Assembly: GCA_035705295.1 (NCBI GenBank)
Contig: DASSWG010000006.1
Location: forward strand, 31,195-95,194
DNA length: 64,000 nt
Reading direction: 5' to 3'
Origin: DASSWG01 sp035705295
GTDB lineage: Bacteria > Bacteroidota > Bacteroidia > Flavobacteriales > Flavobacteriaceae
Shown: positions 1 to 8,194 of the stretch, in pieces
How the letters are laid out: each line of letters opens with the position of its first letter
Position numbering within the stretch: position 1 is the stretch's first letter
Notes under the pieces: generated by a model
The model's input: only the letters and a program-made list of their open reading frames with translations
What the model was told of the DNA's origin: nothing
Database searches by the model: none
Position numbers and translations under genes: made by a program

Positions 1-201
1 GTGGACGCCAACGAAGCGCAAGAACCGGTCAGTGACGAATATTACTACATCGTGCCCGATAAATGCACGGAATGCAAAGGATTTCATGATGAACCGCAAT
101 GTGCCGCGGTTTGTCCGGTGGATTGCTGTGTACCGGACGATGATAATGTGGAAAGCATCGATGAATTGTTGAAGAAACAGGCGTTTATGCACGAGGAATG
201 A
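1..201 (+). CDS. 4Fe-4S ferredoxin (dicluster type), C-terminal part only
   Basis: This is the 3' end of a gene that begins before the window; the GTG at base 1 is just an internal codon. The visible 66 residues hold one complete second-cluster motif, C-T-E-C-K-G-F-H-D-E-P-Q-C-A-A-V-C-P-V-D-C, that is a Cys-x2-Cys-x8-Cys-x3-Cys-P cluster ligand set with an insertion between the second and third cysteines, as seen in small bacterial 2x[4Fe-4S] ferredoxins with an extended loop. The first cluster must lie upstream. Role: soluble cytoplasmic electron carrier; the partner cannot be told from here. The tail is acidic, as is usual for ferredoxins. Confidence 0.9.
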   Translation: MDANEAQEPVSDEYYYIVPDKCTECKGFHDEPQCAAVCPVDCCVPDDDNVESIDELLKKQAFMHEE

Positions 202-228
202 TGAGTTAAAAATCAAAGGGATTTCAAT

Positions 229-258
229 AAAAAAGCCGCTTTTTTGAGCGGCTTTTTT
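229..258. terminator. Bidirectional intrinsic terminator
   Basis: A 12-bp perfect stem, AAAAAAGCCGCT pairing with AGCGGCTTTTTT around a six-base loop, with A-tract and T-tract on the two sides. It lies between the convergent ferredoxin gene and the secreted-protein gene and can serve both strands. Confidence 0.9.
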
Positions 259-292
259 CAATTGGGGCAAAAATAAGGGGGTCAAATTGTTT

Positions 293-799
293 TTATTGTT
301 TTAAGTCATCTTCGCTGATGGAGAAACTATCCACCACGATCACATCGTTTATGGGGTCGTAGCTTTCCACCACAAAATCGCCTTCGGCATTGAAATATCC
401 AAAAGCGTTCCCGGATTCGGTCACCAATAAATAGGCATTTGGGCGTGACATTTTTCGTATTTTCCCGTAATCGCTCTTTTTTCCTTCTTTTACAATGGTG
501 ATAACGAAACCTTTTGGATCGGGTTCAATGATGTAATCTTCCCCATCGGAAACGAAGGTGGTCGATGTTTCCACCACCACGGGTTTTCGGTTCACGGTTT
601 GGTTGGTGGTGCCGTCTTGTTCCAACGCCAACTTTTGTTTGGCGATCCGTTCTTGTTTTTTCACGGAAACTTCTTCGCCAAGGCTTGATTTCACCGTGGT
701 TTTGACAACCGTGGTTTCTTTTACGGTATCCGTGTTTTCAACTTGGGCAAAACCCATGGTCGAAAATACAAGGGCCGCACCTAAAAATAAAACTTTCAT
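293..799 (-). CDS. Small secreted protein of unknown function
   Basis: A 168-residue protein if started at the ATG at 799, which places a clean signal peptide at the N-terminus (MKVLFLGAALVFSTMGFAQ, cleavage expected after GFA). A longer reading frame upstream would put 25 uncharacteristic residues before the signal peptide, so the shorter start is preferred. The mature part begins with a Thr/Val/Lys-rich stretch and a charged middle region, then a C-terminal half rich in beta-strand-forming residues with acidic Asp-Glu-Asp patches. No catalytic motif or T9SS sorting domain is visible. I do not recognise the family. It is a single gene, convergent with the ferredoxin. Confidence 0.7.
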   Translation of the reverse strand: MKVLFLGAALVFSTMGFAQVENTDTVKETTVVKTTVKSSLGEEVSVKKQERIAKQKLALEQDGTTNQTVNRKPVVVETSTTFVSDGEDYIIEPDPKGFVITIVKEGKKSDYGKIRKMSRPNAYLLVTESGNAFGYFNAEGDFVVESYDPINDVIVVDSFSISEDDLKQ

Positions 800-1021
800 G
801 ATATTATCGTTTTTATTGTCAATACCCACAAATTTAAGGCCAATGAATGTTAAAATGAACCAATAAAAACCCAAAATTTGTTTAATGTTTTGGTGCTAGC
901 ACGATTGTGTGGTTCGGAAAACGGGTTCCGCCAAGAAGGTCTCCGGTCTTTCGTCTTCGGGCTTCCGTCTCTACTCTGAAAATTGTTCCTTCCCAAAAAA
1001 CGTTAAAACCAAACCAATCCT

Positions 1022-1029
1022 TATCTTTG
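1022..1029 (+). promoter_or_regulatory. Putative -7 box of the ychF promoter
   Basis: TATCTTTG matches the Bacteroidota -7 consensus TAnnTTTG and lies 29 bases before the ychF ATG. No convincing -33 TTTG is present at the usual spacing. Confidence 0.45.
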
Positions 1030-1058
1030 CGACCGTTTAAAAAATAAGCTATATTTTT

Positions 1059-2153
1059 ATGAGAGCCGGAATTGTAGGATTGCCAAATGTAGGGAAATCG
1101 ACTTTGTTCAATTGTCTTTCCAATGCGAAAGCGCAAAGTGCCAATTTTCCATTTTGTACCATTGAGCCCAATTTGGGCGTGGTGAACGTGCCCGATTCGC
1201 GCTTGTTGAAATTGGAAGAACTGGTGAACCCGGAGCGCGTAATGCCCGCCACGGTCGATATTGTCGATATTGCAGGATTGGTAAAAGGCGCCAGCAAAGG
1301 CGAGGGGTTGGGTAACCAATTTTTGGGGAACATTCGTGAAACCGACGCCATTTTGCATGTGTTGCGCTGTTTCGACAACGACAACATCATCCATGTGGAT
1401 GGGAACATCGACCCGATCCGCGACAAAGAAACCATCGATATGGAATTGCAGTTGAAAGATTTGGAAACGGTGGAAAAAAAATTGGACAAGGTGAAACGCG
1501 CGGCAAAAACCGGAAACAAAGAAGCCCAGAAAGAAGAAGCGGTTTTGCTGAAATTAAAAGAAGGTTTGGAAGCCGGAATTTCGGTCCGTGCAATTTCGAT
1601 TTCGGAAGACGATCGGGAAGAATTTGTAAAACCTTTGCAGTTTATCACCGACAAACCCGTGTTGTATATTTGCAATGTGGATGAAGCTTCTGCGGTTTCC
1701 GGAAACAAATACGTGGACTTGGTAAAAGAAAACATCAAAAACGAACAAGCCGAAGTATTGGTTTTGGCCGTGGGCACCGAAGCCGATATCGCAGAACTGG
1801 ACGATTACGAAGAACGCCAACTTTTTTTGGAAGACATCGGTTTGAAAGAATCGGGAGCCGCAAAACTGATCCGCGCTGCTTATAAATTACTGAACCAACA
1901 AACCTATTTCACGGCCGGCGTAAAAGAAGTCCGCGCGTGGACAATTAACGTCGGATCCACCGCACCCCAAGCTGCGGGCGTGATCCATACGGATTTTGAA
2001 AAAGGGTTTATCCGCGCCGAAGTTATCAAATACGACGATTATGTGCATTTTGGAAGCGAAGCAAAAGTGAAAGAAGCCGGGAAATTGAGTGTGGAAGGAA
2101 AAGAATACATTGTGCAAGACGGCGATGTGATGCATTTTCGGTTTAATGTTTAG
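1059..2153 (+). CDS. ychF: YchF family ribosome-associated ATPase (OLA1/Obg-related)
   Basis: A 364-residue protein, the normal length for YchF. The G1 loop GLPNVGKST is at residues 7-15, the G3 motif DIAGL at about 70-74, and the G4 position reads NVDE near residue 205 in place of the GTPase NKxD, the change that gives YchF its preference for ATP. A C-terminal TGS-type region follows (GFIRAEVIKYDDY near residue 310, then the VQDGDVMHFRFNV end). Known role of the family: binds ribosomes and influences stress responses and translation in the cytoplasm; the exact bacterial function is still debated. It stands alone, with repeat-rich DNA downstream. Confidence 0.96.
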   Translation: MRAGIVGLPNVGKSTLFNCLSNAKAQSANFPFCTIEPNLGVVNVPDSRLLKLEELVNPERVMPATVDIVDIAGLVKGASKGEGLGNQFLGNIRETDAILHVLRCFDNDNIIHVDGNIDPIRDKETIDMELQLKDLETVEKKLDKVKRAAKTGNKEAQKEEAVLLKLKEGLEAGISVRAISISEDDREEFVKPLQFITDKPVLYICNVDEASAVSGNKYVDLVKENIKNEQAEVLVLAVGTEADIAELDDYEERQLFLEDIGLKESGAAKLIRAAYKLLNQQTYFTAGVKEVRAWTINVGSTAPQAAGVIHTDFEKGFIRAEVIKYDDYVHFGSEAKVKEAGKLSVEGKEYIVQDGDVMHFRFNV

Positions 2154-2171
2154 GCTAAAATTCAAATTCCA

Positions 2172-2306
2172 CCCCGAGGCTTCGGGGCCAAATCCCAAAC
2201 CCGCCTGCCGGACCGGCGGTTCCAAATCCAATGTCATATCGAGCGCAGTCGAGATGCAAATTCAAAAAGCTATCACCCTGAGCTTGTCGAAGTCTTGTCG
2301 AAGGGC
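2172..2306. repeat. Cluster of short intergenic palindromes and repeat remnants
   Basis: The 338 bases between ychF and the adhesin gene contain no gene but several stacked elements: a 16-bp perfect stem-loop CCCCGAGGCTTCGGGG (2172-2187); a GC-rich inverted repeat CCGCC...GGCGG (2201-2219); a TCGAGCGCAGTCGA core flanked by TGTCAT and GAGATG (2232-2255), which closely matches the element inside purL at 61863-61887; and a CCCTGAGCTTGTCGAAG unit with a second GTCGAAGGG half (2276-2306), related to one at 13518. These are the kinds of short interspersed repeats common in Bacteroidota genomes. Confidence 0.75.
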
Positions 2307-2364
2307 CGAAACCCGATATCTCCTCGTTGGTCTGTTCCCCGTCTTTCATAACTTTTGTAAAAAT

Positions 2365-2406
2365 GGCAAAAATAAAAAACCAAGCTGCTAAAAAACAACT
2401 TGGTTT
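2365..2406 (-). terminator. Intrinsic terminator of the adhesin gene
   Basis: Read on the minus strand, an eight-base-pair stem AAACCAAG/CTTGGTTT (2377-2384 with 2399-2406) is followed by a T-rich tract. It lies about 85 bases past the adhesin stop codon. Confidence 0.65.
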
Positions 2407-2491
2407 GGGTTGATCGAAGTCGCAGCCCCCGACAATATTTTCAGGTTTCCCCTTTCTGCTATCCGATCAACTTACTTGAGAAAATGGTTTC

Positions 2492-5400
2492 TTATTTATT
2501 GTTTTTTTCCAATTGCTCCAATCTTTGCTGCATTTTCACAACAAGGGCCTGTAGGTTTTCAATGGAAGTTTTTTGCGTTTCGATCATTTTTTGTTGCTCT
2601 TGGATGGCCCTAACGGCAATCACCCCAAAAGCAGAATAGTCCATCGTATAATTTCCTTCCAGGTCACCTTCTTTGTTCGGATTGTTGACCAACGAGGGAA
2701 ATATTTCCTCAACTTCTTGCGCAAGAAAACCCATATATCGTTTATCATTTTTTTGATGTAAAAATTTATAGGTAAAGGCATTGAGTTGCATAAGTTTGGG
2801 AAGGATAATTCCCATCGGCTGAAAAGCTGTTTTCAAGCGGGCATCGGAGGCGGCGGTATACGTTCCGCTCGTGCCGTCAAATGTGCCTATATTCGTGCCG
2901 GATTCATCGTATAAATACAAGTTGCCCGAAGTTGCATCTACCTGGAAATTCCAATATTTATCCGTGGCCCCGTTGCTATTTTCCAAAGTAAAACCATTGG
3001 TTCCGGCCGTACTGGCTGCGGCGTCATAAACTATATGCAGTTCCGTTGAGGGAGCGCTGGTGCCAATCCCCACCTTTGTCGAAGTTGTAGCATCGTTTAT
3101 GCCGTTGATACTTCCCAATATCAATGAATTGCTTTGGGACACTTCGGAATTGGCTCCGATGGCAGTGGCATTTTCCAATGCATCTGCACCTACATCCGCA
3201 TTGTAACCCAGCGCGGTATTATGATTCCCCATAATGTTGGAAGTCAATGCCAGTGTGCCGTGGGCGGTATTATTGCTCCCGAGAGTATTGGAATTCAAAG
3301 CTTCACTTCCATAGGCGACATTGCTACCACCAGTGGTATTGTGCCACAAAGCGGTATATCCGCTTGCGGTATTGCCATCTCCCGTATTGTCTGTTAAAGC
3401 CAAGAATCCATTTGCGGTGTTTCCATATGTATCGATGTTTGAAAACAAAGCTTTGTATCCGGTGGCAGTATTGTTCCCTCCCGTAGTGTTGGAGTACAAG
3501 GCTTGGCTTCCATTGGCGGTATTTTGAAATCCTGTGGTGTTGGACGTCAAAGCTGCATCCCCGACGGCAGTATTCTCATATCCAATGGTGTTGGAATACA
3601 GCGCTCCGTTTCCAGTAGCGGTATTGTTGCTCCCCGTAGTGTTCGAGAATAAAGCGCTGCTTCCGACGGCAGTATTGAAAGTTCCCAATGTGTTTAAATA
3701 CAACGCTCCGAATCCCGAAGCGGTATTGTTGCTCCCCGTGGTGTTGGACAACAAAGCACTACTTCCGACCGCAGTATTAAAAGCCCCTAATGTATTGGAA
3801 TTCATTGAATTATTTCCGATAGCGACATTATAATTCCCTGTGGTGTTTGAATTCAAAGCTCCATATCCGTTGGCGGTATTACCTTCTCCCGTGGTATTGA
3901 AATATAAGGCTAAATTTCCACTAGCAACGTTAAACGAGCCTGTGGAGTTGGAATACAAAGCTTTATGTCCGCTGGCGGTGTTTGAGCCCCCCGTGGTATT
4001 GGAATACAAAGTTTGGTATCCACTGGCGGTGTTAGAGCTTCCGGTGGTGTTGGAATACAAAGCTTTGGTTCCACTGGCGGTGTTAAATTTTCCGGTGGTA
4101 TTGGAATACATGGCTTCATACCCATTGGCTGTATTTTCAAATCCCGAGGTGTTGGAATACAATGCTGAATATCCGCTAGCGGTATTTCCATTTCCATCGA
4201 TATTGGAATATAAAGCTTGGCTTCCGCTGGCAGTATTGTTGATTCCTATGGTATTGGAAAACATAGCTTGGGTTCCGGTAGCGGTATTTGCAATTCCCAC
4301 GGTATTGGAAGCCAAAGCTTCACTTCCATAGGCAATGTTATCGGACCCTGAGATATTGTGCCACAAAGCTGCATATCCACTCGCGGTGTTTCCGCCTCCA
4401 TCAACATTGTCTCGCAACGCAAGGAAACCGGTGGCGGTATTGGCCCCACCTGTGGTATTGGCCAATAAAGCCCTATATCCGTTGGCGGTGTTGTTTACCC
4501 CACTGGTATTGGAATTCAAAGCCTCATATCCACTGGCAGTATTGTTGATTCCCGAGATATTGGAACTTAATGCGAAAGCACCAATAGCTGTATTTTCGGA
4601 GCCCGTAGTGTTGGCATTCAATGTTCGATATCCGAAAGAAGTATTTGTGCTGGTGGAAGAAATCATTCCGGCCTTTTCATTGTTTACCTTAAACCGCAAA
4701 GCTTCAGCATTGGTGGTCCCAATAAAATCGGTGGCGGTGGCGGAGTTTCCTCCGAGTTCCCAACCCGCATTGTCCGAGCTTGGTAACCAATTAGTGCCAT
4801 CATATTCCAAAACCTGCCCGCTGATGGCGCCCATATCGTCAATTTTTACAGCAGTGACCGCCGCGTTGGCCAAATCGGCAGTAACTATTGTTCCATCGTC
4901 AATTTCTGTGGAAGTCACGGCATCTGCAGCAATATCATTGGACAAAATGGTTTCGTCCAAAATCTCCGTAGAGGTTATCGCACTGGCGGCGATATCACCG
5001 GTAGCGATGGTGCCGTCCACGATTTCTGAAGATTCCACATCGGTACCGAGGTCGGCGGTGATTTCATTGGTGGCGGAAATACCGATACCCGTTCCCCCAG
5101 AATAGATATCGTTGGTGTCCACGTCGTTTGCCGGTGCCCAAGTGGTGCCGTTCCATTTCAAGGCCTGTCCGTTCGTCGCGGCCATTTGGTTGATTTTTCC
5201 GCCTTGGATATCCGCATCTTGAATATCGTTGTTGGCGATGGTTCCATCCAAAATATCTGTGGACAAAATGGTTTCGTCCAAAATCTCCGTAGAGGTTATC
5301 GCACTGGCGGCGATATCACCGGTAGCGATGGTGCCGTCCACGATTTCCGAAGATTCCACATCGGTACCGAGGTCGGCGGTGATTTCATTGGTGGCGGAGA

Positions 5401-6628
5401 TGCCAATACCCGCTCCCCCGGAATAAATGTCGTTGGTGTCCACATCGTTCGCCGGGGCCCAAGTGGTGCCGTCCCATTTCAAGGCTTGTCCGTTCGTCGC
5501 GGCCATTTGGTTGATTTTCCCGCCTTGGATGCTGGCATCTTGAATATCGTTGTTGGCAATGGTTCCATCCAAAATGTCTGTGGACAAAATGGTTTCGTCC
5601 AAAATTTCCGTAGTGGTTACCGCACTGGCGGCGATATCTGCGGAGGCAATGGTGCCGTCCACGATTTCCGTGGTTGTCACCGCGTTGACTGCAATGTCGG
5701 CAGTGGCGATGGTTCCATCCACGATTTCCGAAGATTCGACGTCGGTGCCAAGGTCGGCTGTGATTTCATTGGTGGCGGAGATACCGATACCTGTTCCTTG
5801 AATGTAGGTGGGGCCCGGGACTCCTGCCGGACCTTGAGCTCCGGTTAAACCGATTGGCCCTTGTGGGCCAGTAGCCCCGATTGCTCCGGCTGGTCCTGGA
5901 ATTCCTTGAACACCCGTCAACCCGATTGGTCCTTGTGGACCGGTAGCTCCAATTGGCCCGGTTGGTCCGGTAGTTCCAGTTGGGCCTGGAACTCCTGCCG
6001 GACCTTGAGCTCCGGTTAAACCGATTGGCCCTTGTGGGCCGGTAGCTCCGGTTGGTCCAATAGCTCCAGTTGGGCCCGGAACCCCTGCTGGGCCTTGAGT
6101 TCCAGTTAGACCAATTGGCCCTTGTGGCCCAGGAATCCCTTGAGCGCCCGTCAACCCGATTGGCCCTTGTGGACCGGTAGCCCCAATTGGTCCGGTTGGT
6201 CCAGGATCACCTTGTGGTCCCTGTGGACCTGGGTTTCCATCCGCGGCATACAAGGCGTATGGCACACTCAAAAGTTCGGTGGTGCCCAAATCCGTATAGA
6301 TAGTGCCGCCGGTAGGATCTATTCCCACATTGATGAATTTGTTGCCGGCGCTCCAATCCACTCCGGCCATTGTTCCCATAACAGGCACTCCCTGACCAAT
6401 TTGAAGGGTATAAAGGCCAAAATTATTAGTGGTTACCGTGTGGGTCTCAACATATTCGGTTGTGGAACCGTTGAGAATAGTGATTTGAATTCCCAAAGTT
6501 TGATTTGTCAAAGGATTGCCCGCATTATCACGGGCAATGCCTTGATAATTAAATTTTTCAGGAGCTTGTGCCTGAAGGTTCATGACCATTAACATGGCAC
6601 TTACAAATAATAGAAGTTTTATTTTCAT
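2492..6628 (-). CDS. Secreted mosaic adhesin: collagen-like, YadA-head-like repeats, S74 autoprocessing chaperone domain
   Basis: A 1378-residue protein. Signal peptide at 1-22 (cleavage near LQAQA). Residues 23-130 form an N-terminal domain starting KFNYQGIARDNAGNPL, common at the front of Bacteroidota surface proteins. Residues 131-274 are 48 uninterrupted Gly-x-y triplets. About 275-640 are three related modules, the middle one 107 residues long. About 660-1150 are roughly 28 units of a 17-residue NTASGxxALYSNTTG repeat resembling YadA head repeats. The C-terminus carries a tail-fibre-type S74 (endosialidase chaperone) domain beginning SDARLK; Ser1261 and Lys1266 have the Ser-x4-Lys spacing of the known self-cleaving dyad. 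A C-terminal coiled coil follows. I infer a trimeric surface fibre whose chaperone tail folds the shaft and cuts itself off. It has no T9SS domain of its own. Confidence 0.88.
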   Translation of the reverse strand: MKIKLLLFVSAMLMVMNLQAQAPEKFNYQGIARDNAGNPLTNQTLGIQITILNGSTTEYVETHTVTTNNFGLYTLQIGQGVPVMGTMAGVDWSAGNKFINVGIDPTGGTIYTDLGTTELLSVPYALYAADGNPGPQGPQGDPGPTGPIGATGPQGPIGLTGAQGIPGPQGPIGLTGTQGPAGVPGPTGAIGPTGATGPQGPIGLTGAQGPAGVPGPTGTTGPTGPIGATGPQGPIGLTGVQGIPGPAGAIGATGPQGPIGLTGAQGPAGVPGPTYIQGTGIGISATNEITADLGTDVESSEIVDGTIATADIAVNAVTTTEIVDGTIASADIAASAVTTTEILDETILSTDILDGTIANNDIQDASIQGGKINQMAATNGQALKWDGTTWAPANDVDTNDIYSGGAGIGISATNEITADLGTDVESSEIVDGTIATGDIAASAITSTEILDETILSTDILDGTIANNDIQDADIQGGKINQMAATNGQALKWNGTTWAPANDVDTNDIYSGGTGIGISATNEITADLGTDVESSEIVDGTIATGDIAASAITSTEILDETILSNDIAADAVTSTEIDDGTIVTADLANAAVTAVKIDDMGAISGQVLEYDGTNWLPSSDNAGWELGGNSATATDFIGTTNAEALRFKVNNEKAGMISSTSTNTSFGYRTLNANTTGSENTAIGAFALSSNISGINNTASGYEALNSNTSGVNNTANGYRALLANTTGGANTATGFLALRDNVDGGGNTASGYAALWHNISGSDNIAYGSEALASNTVGIANTATGTQAMFSNTIGINNTASGSQALYSNIDGNGNTASGYSALYSNTSGFENTANGYEAMYSNTTGKFNTASGTKALYSNTTGSSNTASGYQTLYSNTTGGSNTASGHKALYSNSTGSFNVASGNLALYFNTTGEGNTANGYGALNSNTTGNYNVAIGNNSMNSNTLGAFNTAVGSSALLSNTTGSNNTASGFGALYLNTLGTFNTAVGSSALFSNTTGSNNTATGNGALYSNTIGYENTAVGDAALTSNTTGFQNTANGSQALYSNTTGGNNTATGYKALFSNIDTYGNTANGFLALTDNTGDGNTASGYTALWHNTTGGSNVAYGSEALNSNTLGSNNTAHGTLALTSNIMGNHNTALGYNADVGADALENATAIGANSEVSQSNSLILGSINGINDATTSTKVGIGTSAPSTELHIVYDAAASTAGTNGFTLENSNGATDKYWNFQVDATSGNLYLYDESGTNIGTFDGTSGTYTAASDARLKTAFQPMGIILPKLMQLNAFTYKFLHQKNDKRYMGFLAQEVEEIFPSLVNNPNKEGDLEGNYTMDYSAFGVIAVRAIQEQQKMIETQKTSIENLQALVVKMQQRLEQLEKNNK
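3169..4645 (-). repeat. 51-bp tandem coding repeat array (17-residue units)
   Basis: About 28 in-frame units inside the adhesin encode N-T-A-x-G-x-x-A-L-x-S-N-T-T-G plus two variable residues; one unit is 16 residues. Protein units 4-6 resemble units 24-26 (FLAL, AALWHN/TALWHN, AYGSEAL), and units 17-18 resemble 19-20, so the array grew partly by block duplication. Confidence 0.9.
5010..5800 (-). repeat. 321-bp direct coding repeat (107-residue modules)
   Basis: The sequence starting GTGCCGTCCACGATTTC recurs at 5010, 5331 and 5652, exactly 321 bases apart. The 5010 and 5331 copies are nearly identical at the DNA level across the full period; the third diverges after roughly 150 bases. The modules encode GIGISATNEITADLGTDVE and KINQMAATNGQALKWNGTTW segments. 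Confidence 0.9.
5807..6238 (-). repeat. Collagen-like Gly-x-y coding repeat
   Basis: Encodes 48 consecutive Gly-x-y triplets (residues 131-274 of the adhesin), with a recurring GPQGPIGLTGAQGPAGVP block. Proline is frequent at x and threonine at y, a typical bacterial collagen-like composition that can form a triple helix without hydroxyproline. Confidence 0.92.
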
Positions 6629-6688
6629 GACAGTAAAATTATTTGGTTGTTAAATTATTTTAGAAATGTTGAACAATCTAGATCACTG

Positions 6689-7267
6689 TTAATAAGTGCC
6701 CAGTTTCAGTATTTTAAAACTGTGTTCATAAGTCCGTTTCCCTTGTTGCAAATTTGCTTGTAATATATAAGTACCTTCTTGCAGGAAATACAGGTTCAGT
6801 TGTTGCCTTTCCATGCCCGTTTGCAAATTGATTTTATGTTTCATAATAAGTCGCCCGCGCAGATCAAAAAGACGGAGGGAAAGTTCGCCCCCTCCAGGAA
6901 AAGTCGGATGTAGGTATAAAGTATTCGCCACCGGGTTGGGGTACAAGGAAAGGCCTTCGTCCAAAAGTGGGTTTTCTTCTACATCCAACAAGTCGCCGTG
7001 GGCTTGCAGAACACCTTGTGTCACAATGAAAGATGCACTTGTTTCCGTACTTATTAGCAGCATTTCGCCAATGGAATAGGCATAGAGGTTCCCAGCGATG
7101 TTTGCGCTGCCACCACTGGCGTTCAGGGTGCTTTGTGCATTTATCCCGTTCGGGAAGAAAACAAACCCCACTAAGGCAAAACCCAAACGGATTTTCCATA
7201 TTGACGCCTTGGCCCCTCTTGGTTTTGGGGTTTTTGGCGTTTCAAAATGAAGTAGTTTGTGTTCCAT
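6689..7267 (-). CDS. Small secreted protein with T9SS type A sorting domain
   Basis: A 192-residue protein from the ATG at 7267. The reading frame stays open to a TTG at 7312, but the promoter-like box at 7325-7332 would leave almost no leader for that start. A long basic N-region precedes the hydrophobic signal core IRLGFALVGFVFFPNGINAQ. The mature N-terminal half (STLNASGGSANIAGNLYAYS, a GEML segment) is a small domain often seen before sorting tails. The last ~80 residues, beginning LSLYPNPVANTLYLHP and ending FKILKLGTY, are a T9SS type A C-terminal domain, which directs outer-membrane translocation and surface attachment. It lies 60 bases upstream of the adhesin on the same strand and is probably cotranscribed with it. 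Confidence 0.85.
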   Translation of the reverse strand: MEHKLLHFETPKTPKPRGAKASIWKIRLGFALVGFVFFPNGINAQSTLNASGGSANIAGNLYAYSIGEMLLISTETSASFIVTQGVLQAHGDLLDVEENPLLDEGLSLYPNPVANTLYLHPTFPGGGELSLRLFDLRGRLIMKHKINLQTGMERQQLNLYFLQEGTYILQANLQQGKRTYEHSFKILKLGTY

Positions 7268-7324
7268 GATTCTTGGTTTTTGATTAATTGACTTAAGCGA
7301 TAATTTGCTCAAATTGCGTTAAAG

Positions 7325-7352
7325 CAAATGTATATACCAACAAGACACCAAA
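7325..7352 (-). promoter_or_regulatory. Promoter of the T9SS protein-adhesin operon
   Basis: Minus strand: -33 TTTG (7352-7349), 16-base spacer, -7 TACATTTG (7332-7325). It matches the Bacteroidota consensus, though the spacer is slightly short, and it supports the ATG at 7267. Confidence 0.5.
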
Positions 7353-7369
7353 AAATAACCATCAATGGC

Positions 7370-7397
7370 CATTTTTCGTCAAAAATGCATATATTTG
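7370..7397 (+). promoter_or_regulatory. luxR-type gene promoter with overlapping inverted repeat
   Basis: A -7 box TATATTTG (7390-7397) lies 32 bases before the ATG at 7430. Immediately upstream is an 18-bp inverted repeat CATTTTT-CGTC-AAAAATG (7370-7387), placed between the two divergent promoters, and so a candidate binding site for the PAS-LuxR regulator. Confidence 0.4.
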
Positions 7398-7429
7398 TTT
7401 ATCCTGTATTTTTAACCTGTCCTTCAATT

Positions 7430-8194
7430 ATGGAAAAAACCATTCTTGACGAAGCTAATCAGATTTGGAACAAGGCCACCAAAAACAAGGCTCCTGGGGA
7501 TTTGCTCCTTGAAATGGAAATTTACAAGAAGTTGCTCAATATCTTCCAGGTGGGCGATTATTATTATTTTATTTTCAACGTGCCCCAAATGAGGATTGAA
7601 TATGCCAGCGAATCCATTTCGTCGGTAATCGGCTGCCGTTCCGAAGATTATACAATTGATTATGTCCTGGATAATATCCACCCGGACGACCTGCCCCGTT
7701 TTTTGGATTTTGAAGCCACAGTTGTCGAATTTTTTTTACAGTTGCCTCCGGAAAAGACCATGAAATATAAATCACGTTACGATTACAGGATCAGGAAAAC
7801 CGATGGCGACTACATCCATATTTTACAACAAGGCGTGGCCATTCAAAGTGATGGGGACGGAGTGGTGTTGCGCGCCTTTGTGGTGCATACCGACATATCG
7901 CACCTCAAAAAAAACAACAAAACGGTACTTTCCTTTATCGGTTTGGAAGGAGAGCCTTCTTATCTCGACGTGAAAAGCATCAAACGTATTCGACCGACAA
8001 AAGAACCACTTACCAATAGGGAAAAACAGATACTTATTTTCTTGGCGAAAAACAAAACCAGCCTTGAAATTGGCGAAATGCTTTTTATAAGTAAAAACAC
8101 CGTGGACAGGCATCGAAAAAATATGTTGGCAAAAACCGAAACCGGCACTACCCTGCAACTCGTGATGAAAGCCTTGGAAAAAGGATGGATTTAA
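7430..8194 (+). CDS. PAS-LuxR type transcriptional regulator
   Basis: A 254-residue protein from the ATG at 7430; an in-frame upstream ATG at 7328 is disfavoured because a -7 box lies between them. About residues 40-160 form a PAS-like sensor (FIFNVPQMRIEYASESISSVIG, then NIHPDDLPRFLDFE and a final VVHTDISHLKK strand). The C-terminal ~60 residues are a LuxR/GerE helix-turn-helix: LTNREKQILIFLAKNKTSLE, then EIGEMLFISKNTVDRHRKNM. There is no receiver domain or acyl-homoserine-lactone pocket, so a small ligand or cofactor sensed by the PAS domain is more likely than phosphorylation. It is divergent from the T9SS protein/adhesin pair, which is its most likely target. Confidence 0.85.
   Translation: MEKTILDEANQIWNKATKNKAPGDLLLEMEIYKKLLNIFQVGDYYYFIFNVPQMRIEYASESISSVIGCRSEDYTIDYVLDNIHPDDLPRFLDFEATVVEFFLQLPPEKTMKYKSRYDYRIRKTDGDYIHILQQGVAIQSDGDGVVLRAFVVHTDISHLKKNNKTVLSFIGLEGEPSYLDVKSIKRIRPTKEPLTNREKQILIFLAKNKTSLEIGEMLFISKNTVDRHRKNMLAKTETGTTLQLVMKALEKGWI

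Noticed and set aside
1..3. GTG at base 1 as the ferredoxin start
   Set aside because: Only the second iron-sulfur cluster is present; the first cluster must be encoded upstream of the window.
3169..4645. Regular 51-bp repeats that resemble a CRISPR array
   Set aside because: They are in-frame coding repeats with variable positions within each unit, no constant repeat with unique spacers, and no cas genes nearby.
3534..5105. Long plus-strand reading frames opposite the adhesin (up to 256 codons)
   Set aside because: They mirror the repeated minus-strand codons and have no independent motifs or start signals.
2492..6628. Tail-fibre-like gene as a sign of a prophage
   Set aside because: The protein has a signal peptide and Bacteroidota-type N-terminal domain, and no capsid, terminase, integrase or lysis genes are in the surrounding 60 kb.
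7430..8194. Acyl-homoserine-lactone receptor of the LuxR type
   Set aside because: Only the helix-turn-helix is LuxR-like; the N-terminal domain is PAS and no luxI is present.
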